Origin: an uncultured Pseudomonadales bacterium
Lineage (GTDB): Bacteria > Pseudomonadota > Gammaproteobacteria > Pseudomonadales > Azotimanducaceae
Direction of reading: 5' to 3'
NCBI GenBank assembly: GCA_951813295.1
Contig: CATOTI010000002.1
Span: 2,986,522 to 3,050,521, forward strand
Length of the DNA stretch: 64,000 bases
The position numbers were made by a program, and so were the translations under genes. Shown here piece by piece: positions 9,122 to 17,396 of this stretch. How positions within the stretch are numbered: position 1 is the stretch's first letter; each line of letters begins with the position of its first letter. A model generated the notes under the pieces. It saw only the letters and a program-made list of their open reading frames with translations. It was not told the DNA's origin and did no database searches.

Positions 9122-11344
9122 GTGGCAGAAGCTGAAGATCTGAAGGCGGTCGGAACGCGTCCGATCCGGCCGGACGGTTATGAAAAGGTCACGGGTCGCG
9201 CCCAGTTCGGCGCGGACTTGAATCTACCGAACATGCTCTACGGGAAGGTGCTCAGAAGCCCGCACGCGCATGCACGAATCAAGAGCATCGACCTGTCGAA
9301 AGCGCAGGCGGCTGCCGGCGTATTAGCCGCGGTCTCGGGTGCGGATTTCCCGGGTGAAGGGGCGACGGATCTCGCAAAGAACGTCATCGCGCGTGACAAG
9401 GTGCTCTACACGGGCCACGCGGTAGCAGCCGTGGCGGCTAAGACGCAGGCACAAGCGGAGGCGGCGCTCGAACTGATCGACGTCGAGTACGAGGTGCTGG
9501 CACCGGTTTTGAGTATCGATGAAGCGCTCGCCGACGGCGCGACGCTCGTCAACGAGAATCAGTACACCAACGGCGATACGTCTGGCAGCCCGAGCAACGT
9601 TGCCGCGACGATGAAGTTCGAGCGTGGCGACCTGGATGCCGGATTTGCCGATGCCGACGTCGTCGTCGAAAGCGAACACCGCGTACCGACCGCACACCAG
9701 GGCTACATTGAGCCGCACGCGTGTACCGCGACGGTCAACGAAGACGGCAAGGCGACGGTGTGGTGCTGTACCCAAGGGCATTTTGAAGTGCGTTCGCTGA
9801 CCGCCCAGGTGCTCGGACAGAGCGTCGGGAGCATCAAAGTGATCCCGTCGGAAATCGGCGGTGGCTTCGGCGGTAAGACGATCGTCTATCTCGAGCCGCT
9901 GGCGGTGAAGATGTCATCGATGTCGGGTCGACCGGTCAAGATGATGATGACCCGCGAGGAAGTCTTCACGGCGACCGGGCCGACGTCAGCGACGTGGTGC
10001 AAGGTGAAGATCGGCGCCAAGAATGACGGTACGTTCGTCGCGGCAAGCGCCTGGCTCGCGTACGAAGCCGGTGCCTTCCCCGGTGCGCCGATGGGCCCCG
10101 GATGTATGTCGATCTTGGCACCTTACGAAGTGCCGAACTTCGCGATCGAAGGCCTCGATATTCTGGTCACGAAGCCGAAAGTTGCGGCCTATCGGGCGCC
10201 CGGCGCACCGCAGTCGATGCACGCGATGGAGTGTGCGATCGACGAACTGGCTCGCAAACTCGAAATGGATCCGATCGACCTGCGGCTGACGAACGCTGCA
10301 GCCGAAGGAACCCAGGCGCCGTATGGGCCGACGTTCCCGGCGATCGGTTTCAAGGAATGCCTCGAAGCGGCCAAAGCCCACCCGAACTACACGAGTCCCG
10401 TACCGGAAGGCGTCGGTCGCGGCATGGCGGCCGGTTTCTGGTTCAACATCGGCATGCAATCGAGCGCCGAGGTACGAATCGCCGAAGACGGATCGGTCAC
10501 CGTGATGGAAGGTAGCCCCGACATCGGTGGCTCTCGTGCATCGATGGCGTTGATGGCGGCGGAGACGCTGGGCGTACCTTACGAGGTCGTCCGCGCCCAC
10601 GTCGGCGATACCGAAGCGACGGGTTTCTGCAACGTGACCGGCGGCAGCCGAACGACGTTCGCGACCGGCATGGCTGTGATTCAGGCATGTGAAGACATCA
10701 TCGCGCAGGCCAAGGCACGCGCGGCGCTGACATGGGATCTCGATGCCGACCAGGTCGATTGGGTCGACGGTGAGGCCGTGCCGAAGCCGGGCGTCAACGC
10801 GGACGTCAATCCGCTGTCGCTCGCGGATATCGCGGCGAACGCGGGTCGCACGGGTGGACCGTTGCTCGGCCGCGCGAGCTTGAACGCTCAAGGCGCGGGC
10901 GCGTCGTTCTCGGTCAACCTGATGGACGTCAAGGTGGATCAGGAGACCGGCAAGGTCGACGTACTCAGCTTCACGGCGATTCAGGACGCGGGTAAAGCAA
11001 TTCATCCCTCGTATGTCGAAGGTCAGCTGCAGGGCGGTGCCGCACAAGGTATCGGCTGGGCTCTGAACGAGGAGTACATCTACGACGCCAACGGCGTGAT
11101 GGAGAACCCCGGCTTCCTCGACTATCGGGTGCCGGTCGCTTCGGATCTGCCGATGATCGATACCCAGATCATCGAAGTGCCGAATCCGTCACATCCGTAT
11201 GGCGTTCGTGGCGTCGGCGAGACGCCGATCGTCGCCCCGCTCGCGGCCGCGTCGAACGCGGTGCGCGATCAACTGGGATTCCGGATCGACGACCTGCCGT
11301 TGTCGCCGCCGCGAGTCCTCGAGGCGATCGACGGCCAGAGCTGA
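9122..11344 (+). CDS. Molybdenum hydroxylase, molybdopterin-binding large subunit
   Basis: A 740-residue catalytic subunit of the xanthine dehydrogenase/aldehyde oxidase/CO dehydrogenase family. Seen: GGGFGGKT (molybdopterin contact), AYRAPGAPQS at the substrate loop, and the GVGETP segment carrying the family's catalytic Glu. The AYxCSFR loop with the Cys that binds copper in form I CO dehydrogenase is absent, so this is not a true CO dehydrogenase; the substrate is probably a heterocycle or aldehyde. I start at GTG 9122, nine bases after AAGGAG; the TTG at 9116 is too close to that site. Confidence 0.88.
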   Translation: MAEAEDLKAVGTRPIRPDGYEKVTGRAQFGADLNLPNMLYGKVLRSPHAHARIKSIDLSKAQAAAGVLAAVSGADFPGEGATDLAKNVIARDKVLYTGHAVAAVAAKTQAQAEAALELIDVEYEVLAPVLSIDEALADGATLVNENQYTNGDTSGSPSNVAATMKFERGDLDAGFADADVVVESEHRVPTAHQGYIEPHACTATVNEDGKATVWCCTQGHFEVRSLTAQVLGQSVGSIKVIPSEIGGGFGGKTIVYLEPLAVKMSSMSGRPVKMMMTREEVFTATGPTSATWCKVKIGAKNDGTFVAASAWLAYEAGAFPGAPMGPGCMSILAPYEVPNFAIEGLDILVTKPKVAAYRAPGAPQSMHAMECAIDELARKLEMDPIDLRLTNAAAEGTQAPYGPTFPAIGFKECLEAAKAHPNYTSPVPEGVGRGMAAGFWFNIGMQSSAEVRIAEDGSVTVMEGSPDIGGSRASMALMAAETLGVPYEVVRAHVGDTEATGFCNVTGGSRTTFATGMAVIQACEDIIAQAKARAALTWDLDADQVDWVDGEAVPKPGVNADVNPLSLADIAANAGRTGGPLLGRASLNAQGAGASFSVNLMDVKVDQETGKVDVLSFTAIQDAGKAIHPSYVEGQLQGGAAQGIGWALNEEYIYDANGVMENPGFLDYRVPVASDLPMIDTQIIEVPNPSHPYGVRGVGETPIVAPLAAASNAVRDQLGFRIDDLPLSPPRVLEAIDGQS

Positions 11345-11365
11345 GCCTCAGTGCTAGCCTTGAAA

Positions 11366-11391
11366 GGCCGCTCTTCGGAGCGGCCTTTTTT
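11366..11391 (+). terminator. Rho-independent terminator after the molybdenum hydroxylase operon
   Basis: Perfect 8-bp stem GGCCGCTC/GAGCGGCC closed by a UUCG tetraloop and followed by six T. An A-run before the stem lets it work weakly on the other strand too. It separates the operon from the small MoaD-like gene 23 bases downstream. Confidence 0.93.
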
Positions 11392-11413
11392 GTGCCACTC
11401 GAAGGAGATTTTC

Positions 11414-11656
11414 ATGGCGAAGGTCGTTTTCCCGGACCACCTGATGAGCAACACCGACGGTGTGCGCGAGCTGGAGGTGGAGTGCAAAAACTTTCGTTCG
11501 CTCGTTCGCGCGCTCAACGAGAAATGGCCGGGCATCGACGACGTGCTCAGCAAGACTGCGGTCGCGATCGACGGGCAGATCTACCAGGACGCCTGGCTCG
11601 AACCGATTCAGCCCAACAGCGAAGTCTTCTTCATGCAGCGAATCGAAGGGGGTTGA
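11414..11656 (+). CDS. MoaD/ThiS-like small beta-grasp protein
   Basis: An 80-residue protein ending in the di-glycine tail (RIEGG) used by ubiquitin-like sulfur carriers. The beta-grasp pattern fits (VRELEVECKNFRSLVRALNEKWPGI, then a strand with AVAIDGQ). Start ATG at 11414 is well supported by GAAGGAG. MoaD would supply sulfur for molybdopterin, which the neighbouring hydroxylase needs, but a terminator separates the two and no moaE or adenylyltransferase gene is nearby. It could also be a ThiS-like carrier for another sulfur pathway. Confidence 0.75.
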   Translation: MAKVVFPDHLMSNTDGVRELEVECKNFRSLVRALNEKWPGIDDVLSKTAVAIDGQIYQDAWLEPIQPNSEVFFMQRIEGG

Positions 11657-11680
11657 TGCGAACCACCCTTGGCGGTTGGC

Positions 11681-12655
11681 CTATGCGATGAACGTCTGGT
11701 AGGCCCAGGGCAATCCGAACGCCAGTGCGACGCTCACGACGAGTCCGGCGAACGCCTTGCCGGCGTCGCTCAGAACGACGCGCACCGTCGTTTTCCGATC
11801 GACGCTGTCGAGGCGTAGTGAGAGAGCCAGTTCCCGTCCGGCCAGCACGCCGAGGAAGACCCACGTCGTGCTCATCGGCATGTTGTTCCACTCCTTGAAG
11901 ATCAAGAGAACCACTCCGTAGATGAGGTCGATGATCGTCGCGGCGCGGATGTCCGTCGTACCGGTTTTAGATTGCACGATCCGCTGAATGGCGCCACCGA
12001 AGCGGTAGAACGTATAGCCCAGCATGCCGACGGTCGTGACGAGTCCGAAGAGGAGCCATCCGAACGAGAGGTCGCGTGGTAGGTAGACGAAGATGTTCGC
12101 GAGGTCCTGGATGAGCCATTGGCTCCAGAGGAATCCGGTCGACGCCCACTGCAGAACCGGCCAGTACTTGGGAATCTCCTCACCCTGCGTTCGGACGAAG
12201 TACGCCGTGATGCGGTGGAAAGCGAAGACGTAGAGCAGGATGGCCGACGTGAACGCGACCACGTAACCCATCAGCGACTTCACGAGCATCTCGGGGATGT
12301 TGGTGACGGCAAAGACGGTCAGGACGAGGAAGGTCGTGCTCACCGGGACACCCATGCGGGTCAGGATCAGAAGCACGAGAGGTGGAATCGCGTGGATCCA
12401 GCTGATTCCGCCTTCCGGTATCGGAAACTTCTCGAGGCGGCCGTACGAGGGATCGCCGCCATTCGCGATCCATCCGTACACGAGCACCGCCACGAGGATA
12501 CCGCCCGCGAACAGCCACAGAACCCACCAGGGGCGATGCGCGTTGGAGGAGAGGAAGGTTCCCAGCGTTTGTATCGAATCGTTGGCGACGACCGAATACG
12601 CGGCTAACAGGAACCCGACGATCATGTAGATCTCGAGTAGTGGAATCGTCGGCAC
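11681..12655 (-). CDS. PiT-family inorganic phosphate permease-like protein
   Basis: A 324-residue membrane protein with about eight to ten hydrophobic segments. Two inverted-repeat signatures of the PiT family are recognisable: ANDSIQTLGT near residue 25 (compare the usual ANDxxNxxGT) with PVSTTFLVLTVF near 103, and PMSTTWVFLGVLAGRE near 255. It is divergent from classical PitA and shorter, so the ion is not proven. Sitting beside the pst/pho cluster supports a phosphate role. It is divergent from the PfkB kinase gene, sharing a 112-bp spacer. Confidence 0.75.
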   Translation of the reverse strand: MPTIPLLEIYMIVGFLLAAYSVVANDSIQTLGTFLSSNAHRPWWVLWLFAGGILVAVLVYGWIANGGDPSYGRLEKFPIPEGGISWIHAIPPLVLLILTRMGVPVSTTFLVLTVFAVTNIPEMLVKSLMGYVVAFTSAILLYVFAFHRITAYFVRTQGEEIPKYWPVLQWASTGFLWSQWLIQDLANIFVYLPRDLSFGWLLFGLVTTVGMLGYTFYRFGGAIQRIVQSKTGTTDIRAATIIDLIYGVVLLIFKEWNNMPMSTTWVFLGVLAGRELALSLRLDSVDRKTTVRVVLSDAGKAFAGLVVSVALAFGLPWAYQTFIA

Positions 12656-12767
12656 CCCCCAAGTGGCGCTCCGTTTCGAGCGCCCGAATCTTAGCTAAGC
12701 GCGTGTCGTGGACCTAAACCTTTTTGTCATTGAGACTGCGCGCTCGTCCTGGTCCCACTGAGAGTAC

Positions 12768-13688
12768 ATGGCACGGCTCGTCAATCTAGGCTCCCTTTGT
12801 GTCGATAATGTGTATGCGGTGCCAAACATCGTCGGTTCCGCTGAAACGATCGCGAGCGAGTCGCTCAACGTCTATCCCGGCGGCAAGGGGCTCAATCAAT
12901 CGCTCGCGGCCGCGAAGGCCGGTGCGGACGTCGTCCACGTCGGGTGCGTCGGCCCAGACGGAGATTGGCTCAAGCAAGTACTCGCCGAGGCCGGTGTCGA
13001 TGTAACGGGCATACGAGAGGTAGCCACTCGTTCGGGTCATGCCGTGATTCAGGTCAATGCGCAGGGCGAAAACGCGATCGTGATCGCCGGCGGCGCCAAC
13101 CGAGAAATTATCGATCACGACATCGATCGCGCGCTCGAGGGTGCACGAAGCGACGATTGGCTCTTGCTTCAGAACGAGATCAATGACCTGCCGAAAGTGC
13201 TCTCGCGGGCGGCGAGCCAAGGAATCAACGTGGCCTTCAACATCGCGCCGGTGGACGGCCGTGAATCGAACTACGACCTCTCGTCGGTGAAGCTTTTGAT
13301 CGTCAATGAGATCGAGGCGGCCGCCGTGGCGGGATTGCCGGCCGACACCCTCCCGGAGACGGTGCTCGACGCCTTGCGGGGGCAACTCCCCACGACGGAT
13401 GTCGTGTTGACGCTCGGTAAAGATGGGGTGCATTACGCGAGCGCCGACGCGACGGGGCCGCGGTACTTCGTTCCGTCCTTCAGCGTCGATGCGGTCGACG
13501 AGACGGGCGCCGGCGATACGTTCATCGGCTACCTGATGGCAGATCTTCTCGACGGCGTCGCGGTTCCGTTGGCATTGCGCAGAGCGGCCGCCGCGGGCGC
13601 GCTCGCGGTGACGAAGGCCGGTGCGGCGAGTTCGATACCCGAGGCGAAAGAAGTGGAAGCTCTCGTCGCCACGCGCGCCGAGGAGTGA
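12768..13688 (+). CDS. PfkB-family sugar kinase, ribokinase-like
   Basis: A 306-residue kinase. Seen: the N-terminal GSLCVDNVYAVP strand-loop, the PfkB signature 1 region YPGGKGLNQSLAAAKAG near residue 40, and signature 2 DETGAGDTFIGYL near residue 245, which carries the catalytic Asp and anion hole. The order and spacing resemble ribokinase most, but no ribose transporter is nearby, so the sugar is unproven. It converges on the HAD hydrolase gene, 4 bases apart. Confidence 0.85.
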   Translation: MARLVNLGSLCVDNVYAVPNIVGSAETIASESLNVYPGGKGLNQSLAAAKAGADVVHVGCVGPDGDWLKQVLAEAGVDVTGIREVATRSGHAVIQVNAQGENAIVIAGGANREIIDHDIDRALEGARSDDWLLLQNEINDLPKVLSRAASQGINVAFNIAPVDGRESNYDLSSVKLLIVNEIEAAAVAGLPADTLPETVLDALRGQLPTTDVVLTLGKDGVHYASADATGPRYFVPSFSVDAVDETGAGDTFIGYLMADLLDGVAVPLALRRAAAAGALAVTKAGAASSIPEAKEVEALVATRAEE

Positions 13689-13692
13689 GCGG

Positions 13693-14340
13693 TTACGCCG
13701 GAAACTCGATGCCCGTCACCTTCGCGAGGTCATCGATTGCCTGCGACTCGCCCAGCACCTTGATCGTCTGCATGCCCATCGCGCGTGCCGGTTTCAAGTT
13801 GACCCCAAGGTCATCCAGGAAAACCACTTCGTCGGCCAAAACGCCGAGGCGTTCGCAGGCGATTTCATAGATGCGCGGGTTGGGTTTGCGGATTCCGACG
13901 ACGCTCGATTCGATCACGAAATCGAAGAGCGCCATGACTTGCTCCGCGGCAGCGGCGCGATCGGGATCCTTGGCCATGCTCGGGCCGTCGCCGGCTTGTT
14001 TCATGTTGTTGGTGATGCAGGCGACGTCGTAGTGCGCCTTGCAGGTCTCGAGTACCCGGACCATGCGAGGTCTGAGATCGCCGGATAAGAGTTCGAGCAC
14101 CTCCTGGCCGCCGACCGGATGGCCCAGAGCACGTGCTTCCGCGCGAAAGAGCTCGTCGAATTGATCCACCGTCACCTCGGAAGACTCGAACTGGGCCCAG
14201 GCGTTCGTATCGGGATTGGTGGCGTTGATCCCGCGAATGAAGTCGCGCGGTAGGCCCCGTTCGGCCTCGAAACGGTTGAATGCTTCGAACGGACTCGTCG
14301 TGAAGACACCGCCGAAGTCCCAGAGAATCGCCTTGATCAT
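13693..14340 (-). CDS. HAD-superfamily hydrolase, subfamily IA
   Basis: A 215-residue phosphatase-like protein. HAD motif I is WDFGGVF, in which the second Asp of the usual DxD is Gly; this DxG form is common in one branch of subfamily IA. Motif II is ITNN, motif III a Lys in GIRKPNPRIY, and motif IV VFLDDLG. I start at ATG 14340 after phoU; a longer frame overlaps phoU and lacks support. It is the last gene of the phoB-to-phoU series, so it may act on small phosphate esters under the same control. Confidence 0.82.
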   Translation of the reverse strand: MIKAILWDFGGVFTTSPFEAFNRFEAERGLPRDFIRGINATNPDTNAWAQFESSEVTVDQFDELFRAEARALGHPVGGQEVLELLSGDLRPRMVRVLETCKAHYDVACITNNMKQAGDGPSMAKDPDRAAAAEQVMALFDFVIESSVVGIRKPNPRIYEIACERLGVLADEVVFLDDLGVNLKPARAMGMQTIKVLGESQAIDDLAKVTGIEFPA

Positions 14341-14371
14341 GTCGGTTTTCTTGTTCTCGAAAAGGATGCGC

Positions 14372-15049
14372 TCAGGAAGAACGGGGCGCGTGCCGAACGT
14401 CTTCCCCTTTGGCGACGTACACGAGGTACTCGCAGATATTTTTCGCATGATCGCCGATTCGCTCGAGTGCTCGCGCGACCATGATGTGGGCGAGGGCTTC
14501 GCGTGCCGGCGTCTCGCCTGATTCGAGGCTCGCCTGTGTTCGGTCGATCACGTCTTGATGTAGCGAATCGATTTCGTCATCGAGGTCGATGATGGCGAAC
14601 GCATCGTCGACGTCCGTTCGGGCGAAAGCGTCGAGCGACTTGGTCAGCATGGTCGAGACGAGCGTCGAGAGACGGCGAATCTCGGCGTATTCGTGATCGG
14701 GGCGCTCGTATCCTTCGATCGCTTGTGCCGACTTGGCGATGCGCTTCGCTTCGTCGCCGACGCGCTCGAGATCGGTGCCGGCTTTCATGATCGCAATGAC
14801 GCGGCGGAGGTCGGACGCGGCCGGTTGACGGCGCGCGATGATATGAGTGCAGTCCTCGTCGATCGCGAGTTCGAGTGCGTTCACGGAGCGATCGTTGCCG
14901 CGAACCTCGCCGGCGAGGTCGCCGTTGTGGGCGACAAAAGCGGCCGCGGCATTCTTGACCTGATTCTCGGCCAGGCCCCCCATCTCGAGGAGCTTGAGCT
15001 GAATCGCGTCGAGCTCGGCATCGAATTGTTCAGAGATGTGCCGCGTCAT
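14372..15049 (-). CDS. phoU: Phosphate-specific transport accessory protein PhoU
   Basis: A 225-residue, all-helical protein with the two PhoU repeats. The acidic metal-binding motif of each repeat is visible (GTDLERVGDEAKRIA near residue 92; ARALERIGDHAKNICEY near residue 195). PhoU links the Pst transporter to the PhoR sensor and keeps the regulon off when phosphate is plentiful. Its ATG shares one base with the pstB TAA, indicating coupled translation. Confidence 0.96.
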   Translation of the reverse strand: MTRHISEQFDAELDAIQLKLLEMGGLAENQVKNAAAAFVAHNGDLAGEVRGNDRSVNALELAIDEDCTHIIARRQPAASDLRRVIAIMKAGTDLERVGDEAKRIAKSAQAIEGYERPDHEYAEIRRLSTLVSTMLTKSLDAFARTDVDDAFAIIDLDDEIDSLHQDVIDRTQASLESGETPAREALAHIMVARALERIGDHAKNICEYLVYVAKGEDVRHAPRSS

Positions 15050-15825
15050 TAGCCGTATCGCCCGGTGATGTAATCTTCCGTCCGTCGGTCGCGTGGGTTC
15101 GTGAACACGGCCTCGGTCATGCCGTACTCGATCAGCTCACCAAGATAGAGGAAAGCCGTGCGTTCGGACACACGCGCCGCCTGCTGCATGTTGTGCGTGA
15201 CGATGACGATCGTGTAATCCGCTTTGAGCTGCTGGATGAGTTCTTCGATCTTGAGTGTCGATATCGGATCGAGCGAAGAAGCGGGTTCGTCGAGAAGAAG
15301 CACCTGCGGTCGGATCGCCACGGCACGGGCGATGATCAAGCGCTGTTGTTGCCCACCGGAGAGCGACAGGGCGGAGTGGCGCAACCGGTCCTTCACTTCG
15401 TCCCAGAGGGCGGCGCTGCGCAGCGCGTTCTCGACACGGCCTTCGACCTCCTGCTTGTCGACCCCATTGACCCGCAGACCGTAGGCGACATTGTCGAAGA
15501 TCGATTTCGGAAACGGGTTCGGTTTCTGGAAAACCATCCCCACGCGACTTCGCAGCTCGGTCACGTCGACGTCGGCGCGATTGATGTCCTCGTCGTGGAT
15601 TGTGATGGAGCCTTGCGCCTGATACGCATCGATGTGGTCGTTCATCCGGTTCAGACAGCGCAACAGCGTCGTCTTTCCGCAACCGGACGGACCGATGAAG
15701 GCGGTGACCTGGCGATCCGGGATGCGCATCGTGACATCGTTCAGGGCTCGTATGTCGCCGTAATGAACGGTAAGGCCGTCGATTCGGATCGCGGCGGGCT
15801 CTTCGGGCGGGGTTGGGTCAGTCAT
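15049..15825 (-). CDS. pstB: Phosphate ABC transporter ATP-binding protein PstB
   Basis: A 258-residue ABC ATPase. Walker A is [11 protein letters not shown] (about residues 42-52), the signature is LSGGQQQRL, Walker B is [12 protein letters not shown], and the switch His is in IVTHNMQQA. The PstB-type Q-loop segment [15 protein letters not shown] is exact. It overlaps pstA by 4 bases (ATGA) and phoU by one base, in the classical pstSCAB-phoU order. Confidence 0.97.
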   Translation of the reverse strand: MTDPTPPEEPAAIRIDGLTVHYGDIRALNDVTMRIPDRQVTAFIGPSGCGKTTLLRCLNRMNDHIDAYQAQGSITIHDEDINRADVDVTELRSRVGMVFQKPNPFPKSIFDNVAYGLRVNGVDKQEVEGRVENALRSAALWDEVKDRLRHSALSLSGGQQQRLIIARAVAIRPQVLLLDEPASSLDPISTLKIEELIQQLKADYTIVIVTHNMQQAARVSERTAFLYLGELIEYGMTEAVFTNPRDRRTEDYITGRYG

Positions 15826-17396
15826 CCGGCTGCACGAGGAAAACGTCGGTCGAGAATACTGCGAAGAACGACCGCAAAAAGGTTCAAGCCGACGATGATC
15901 GTGATCAAGAGAAGCGCAGTCGCGTATACGAGCGGTCGCGCCGCGTCGCTGTTCGGGCTCTGGAAGCCAACGTCGTAGATATGAAACCCGAGGTGCATGA
16001 ACTGGCGGTCGAAATGGACGTAGGGGAAGTTCGTGTCGATCGGTAAGGCCGGTGCGAGTTTGACGACGCCGACGAGCATGAGCGGCGCGACCTCACCGGC
16101 GGCGCGGGCGACGGCGAGGATGACGCCCGTCAGAATCGACGGGGTCGCGATCGGTAGGAGTACGAAGAAAAGCGACTCGGCGCGTGTTGCGCCGAGCGCG
16201 AGGCTGCCTTCGCGGATCTCCGAAGGAATACGGGCGAGTCCTTCCTCCGTCGAAACGATGACGACGGGCAGGGTCAGGAGCGCCATCGTCAGCGATGCCC
16301 AGAGCAGCCCCGGCGCGCCGAAAGTCGGCGTTGGTTGTCGATCCGCGAAGAACCAATCATCGACCGTGCCGCCGACCAGGTATACGAAGAATCCGAGGCC
16401 GAACACGCCGAAGACGATGCTGGGTACGCCGGCGAGGTTGTTGATCGCGATGCGAAGCGTCGTGACGAGTACTCCCGGTCGGGCGTAGTCGTGCAGATAG
16501 ACGGCTGTCAGCACCCCGAGCGGGGTCACGAGCACGGACATCAGCATCACCATCAGCACCGTGCCGAAGAGTGCGGGGAACACGCCTCCTTCGGTGTTCG
16601 CTTCGCGCGGATCGTCGCTCAGGAACCGCCAGATGGAGCTAAAGAACGCCTTGAGTTTGGCGAGCCAGCTCATCTCGTTCGGTCGCCAGAACCGCAATGC
16701 ATCGGCCATCTCGATGACGACCGGCCGTCCGCCGGCCGTGATCAGCCCGAGCGAGTCGCGCGTGAGTTCATCTCTGATGGCCGCGAGACGGTCTTCGGCG
16801 GCGAGAACCGCATCTTGCGAGGCCGATCGGTCGACGGTGGCGGACTCGAGGATCGCGTTGGCGTCAATCAACCGATCGATCGCGTCGTTTTGATCGGATC
16901 GTAGTGAATCTGCCCGCGCGAATCGGCGATCGAGTTCTCCGTGAAGATCCGGTGCGTCGATCGGCTCGCCCTCCTCGAAGATCGCCGTGACGTAGCCGTA
17001 GGCGTGCCCCCATTCCGTGCGTTCGATCACGGTCGCGTCGTTCGGATATTCGGTGTGGGCGAGGCGATGCGTATCGAACCAGCGGAACGCCGGCGGGTCC
17101 GTGCGGCGATTCGCCGTCTTGATGAGCGTCCTCTCGATACTCGGAATGGCGATTTCGTCGACCTGCGGATTCGCTTCGAGGTACTGCTCGCGGGTGAGCC
17201 GTTCGGTTTCGACGACTTCTCCGAGCACGACTTCACCGTCGAACTCGAATTGCACCAGCGCTTTCGGCCAGAAATGGCCGAGCCCCTGCCAGGCGATGAG
17301 CCCGAGCAGCGTGGCGAGGGCGACCAGACAGACCGCGACCGCGAGACCGCATAGCCAGATCCCGGCCGACTCTCGGCGGGTGAAGTCATGTGCCAT
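15822..17396 (-). CDS. pstA: Phosphate ABC transporter permease PstA, long form
   Basis: A 524-residue permease, against about 300 for E. coli PstA. A transmembrane segment near residues 15-40 is followed by an extra domain of about 230 residues with coiled-coil character (two long runs around 140-210). The permease core with the EAA-type loop ([21 protein letters not shown]) fills roughly residues 280-520. The N-terminal extension resembles the DUF3333-type region of other long PstA proteins. It overlaps pstC by 11 bases and pstB by 4. Confidence 0.93.
   Translation of the reverse strand: MAHDFTRRESAGIWLCGLAVAVCLVALATLLGLIAWQGLGHFWPKALVQFEFDGEVVLGEVVETERLTREQYLEANPQVDEIAIPSIERTLIKTANRRTDPPAFRWFDTHRLAHTEYPNDATVIERTEWGHAYGYVTAIFEEGEPIDAPDLHGELDRRFARADSLRSDQNDAIDRLIDANAILESATVDRSASQDAVLAAEDRLAAIRDELTRDSLGLITAGGRPVVIEMADALRFWRPNEMSWLAKLKAFFSSIWRFLSDDPREANTEGGVFPALFGTVLMVMLMSVLVTPLGVLTAVYLHDYARPGVLVTTLRIAINNLAGVPSIVFGVFGLGFFVYLVGGTVDDWFFADRQPTPTFGAPGLLWASLTMALLTLPVVIVSTEEGLARIPSEIREGSLALGATRAESLFFVLLPIATPSILTGVILAVARAAGEVAPLMLVGVVKLAPALPIDTNFPYVHFDRQFMHLGFHIYDVGFQSPNSDAARPLVYATALLLITIIVGLNLFAVVLRSILDRRFPRAAG

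Noticed and set aside
9122..11344. Annotation as form I CO dehydrogenase (coxMSL).
   Set aside because: The AYxCSFR loop with the copper-binding Cys is absent; AYRAPG is found in its place.
12716..12745. Possible Pho box in the spacer between the PiT-like and kinase genes (TTGTCAT then ACTGCGC).
   Set aside because: Only one half-site fits the consensus.
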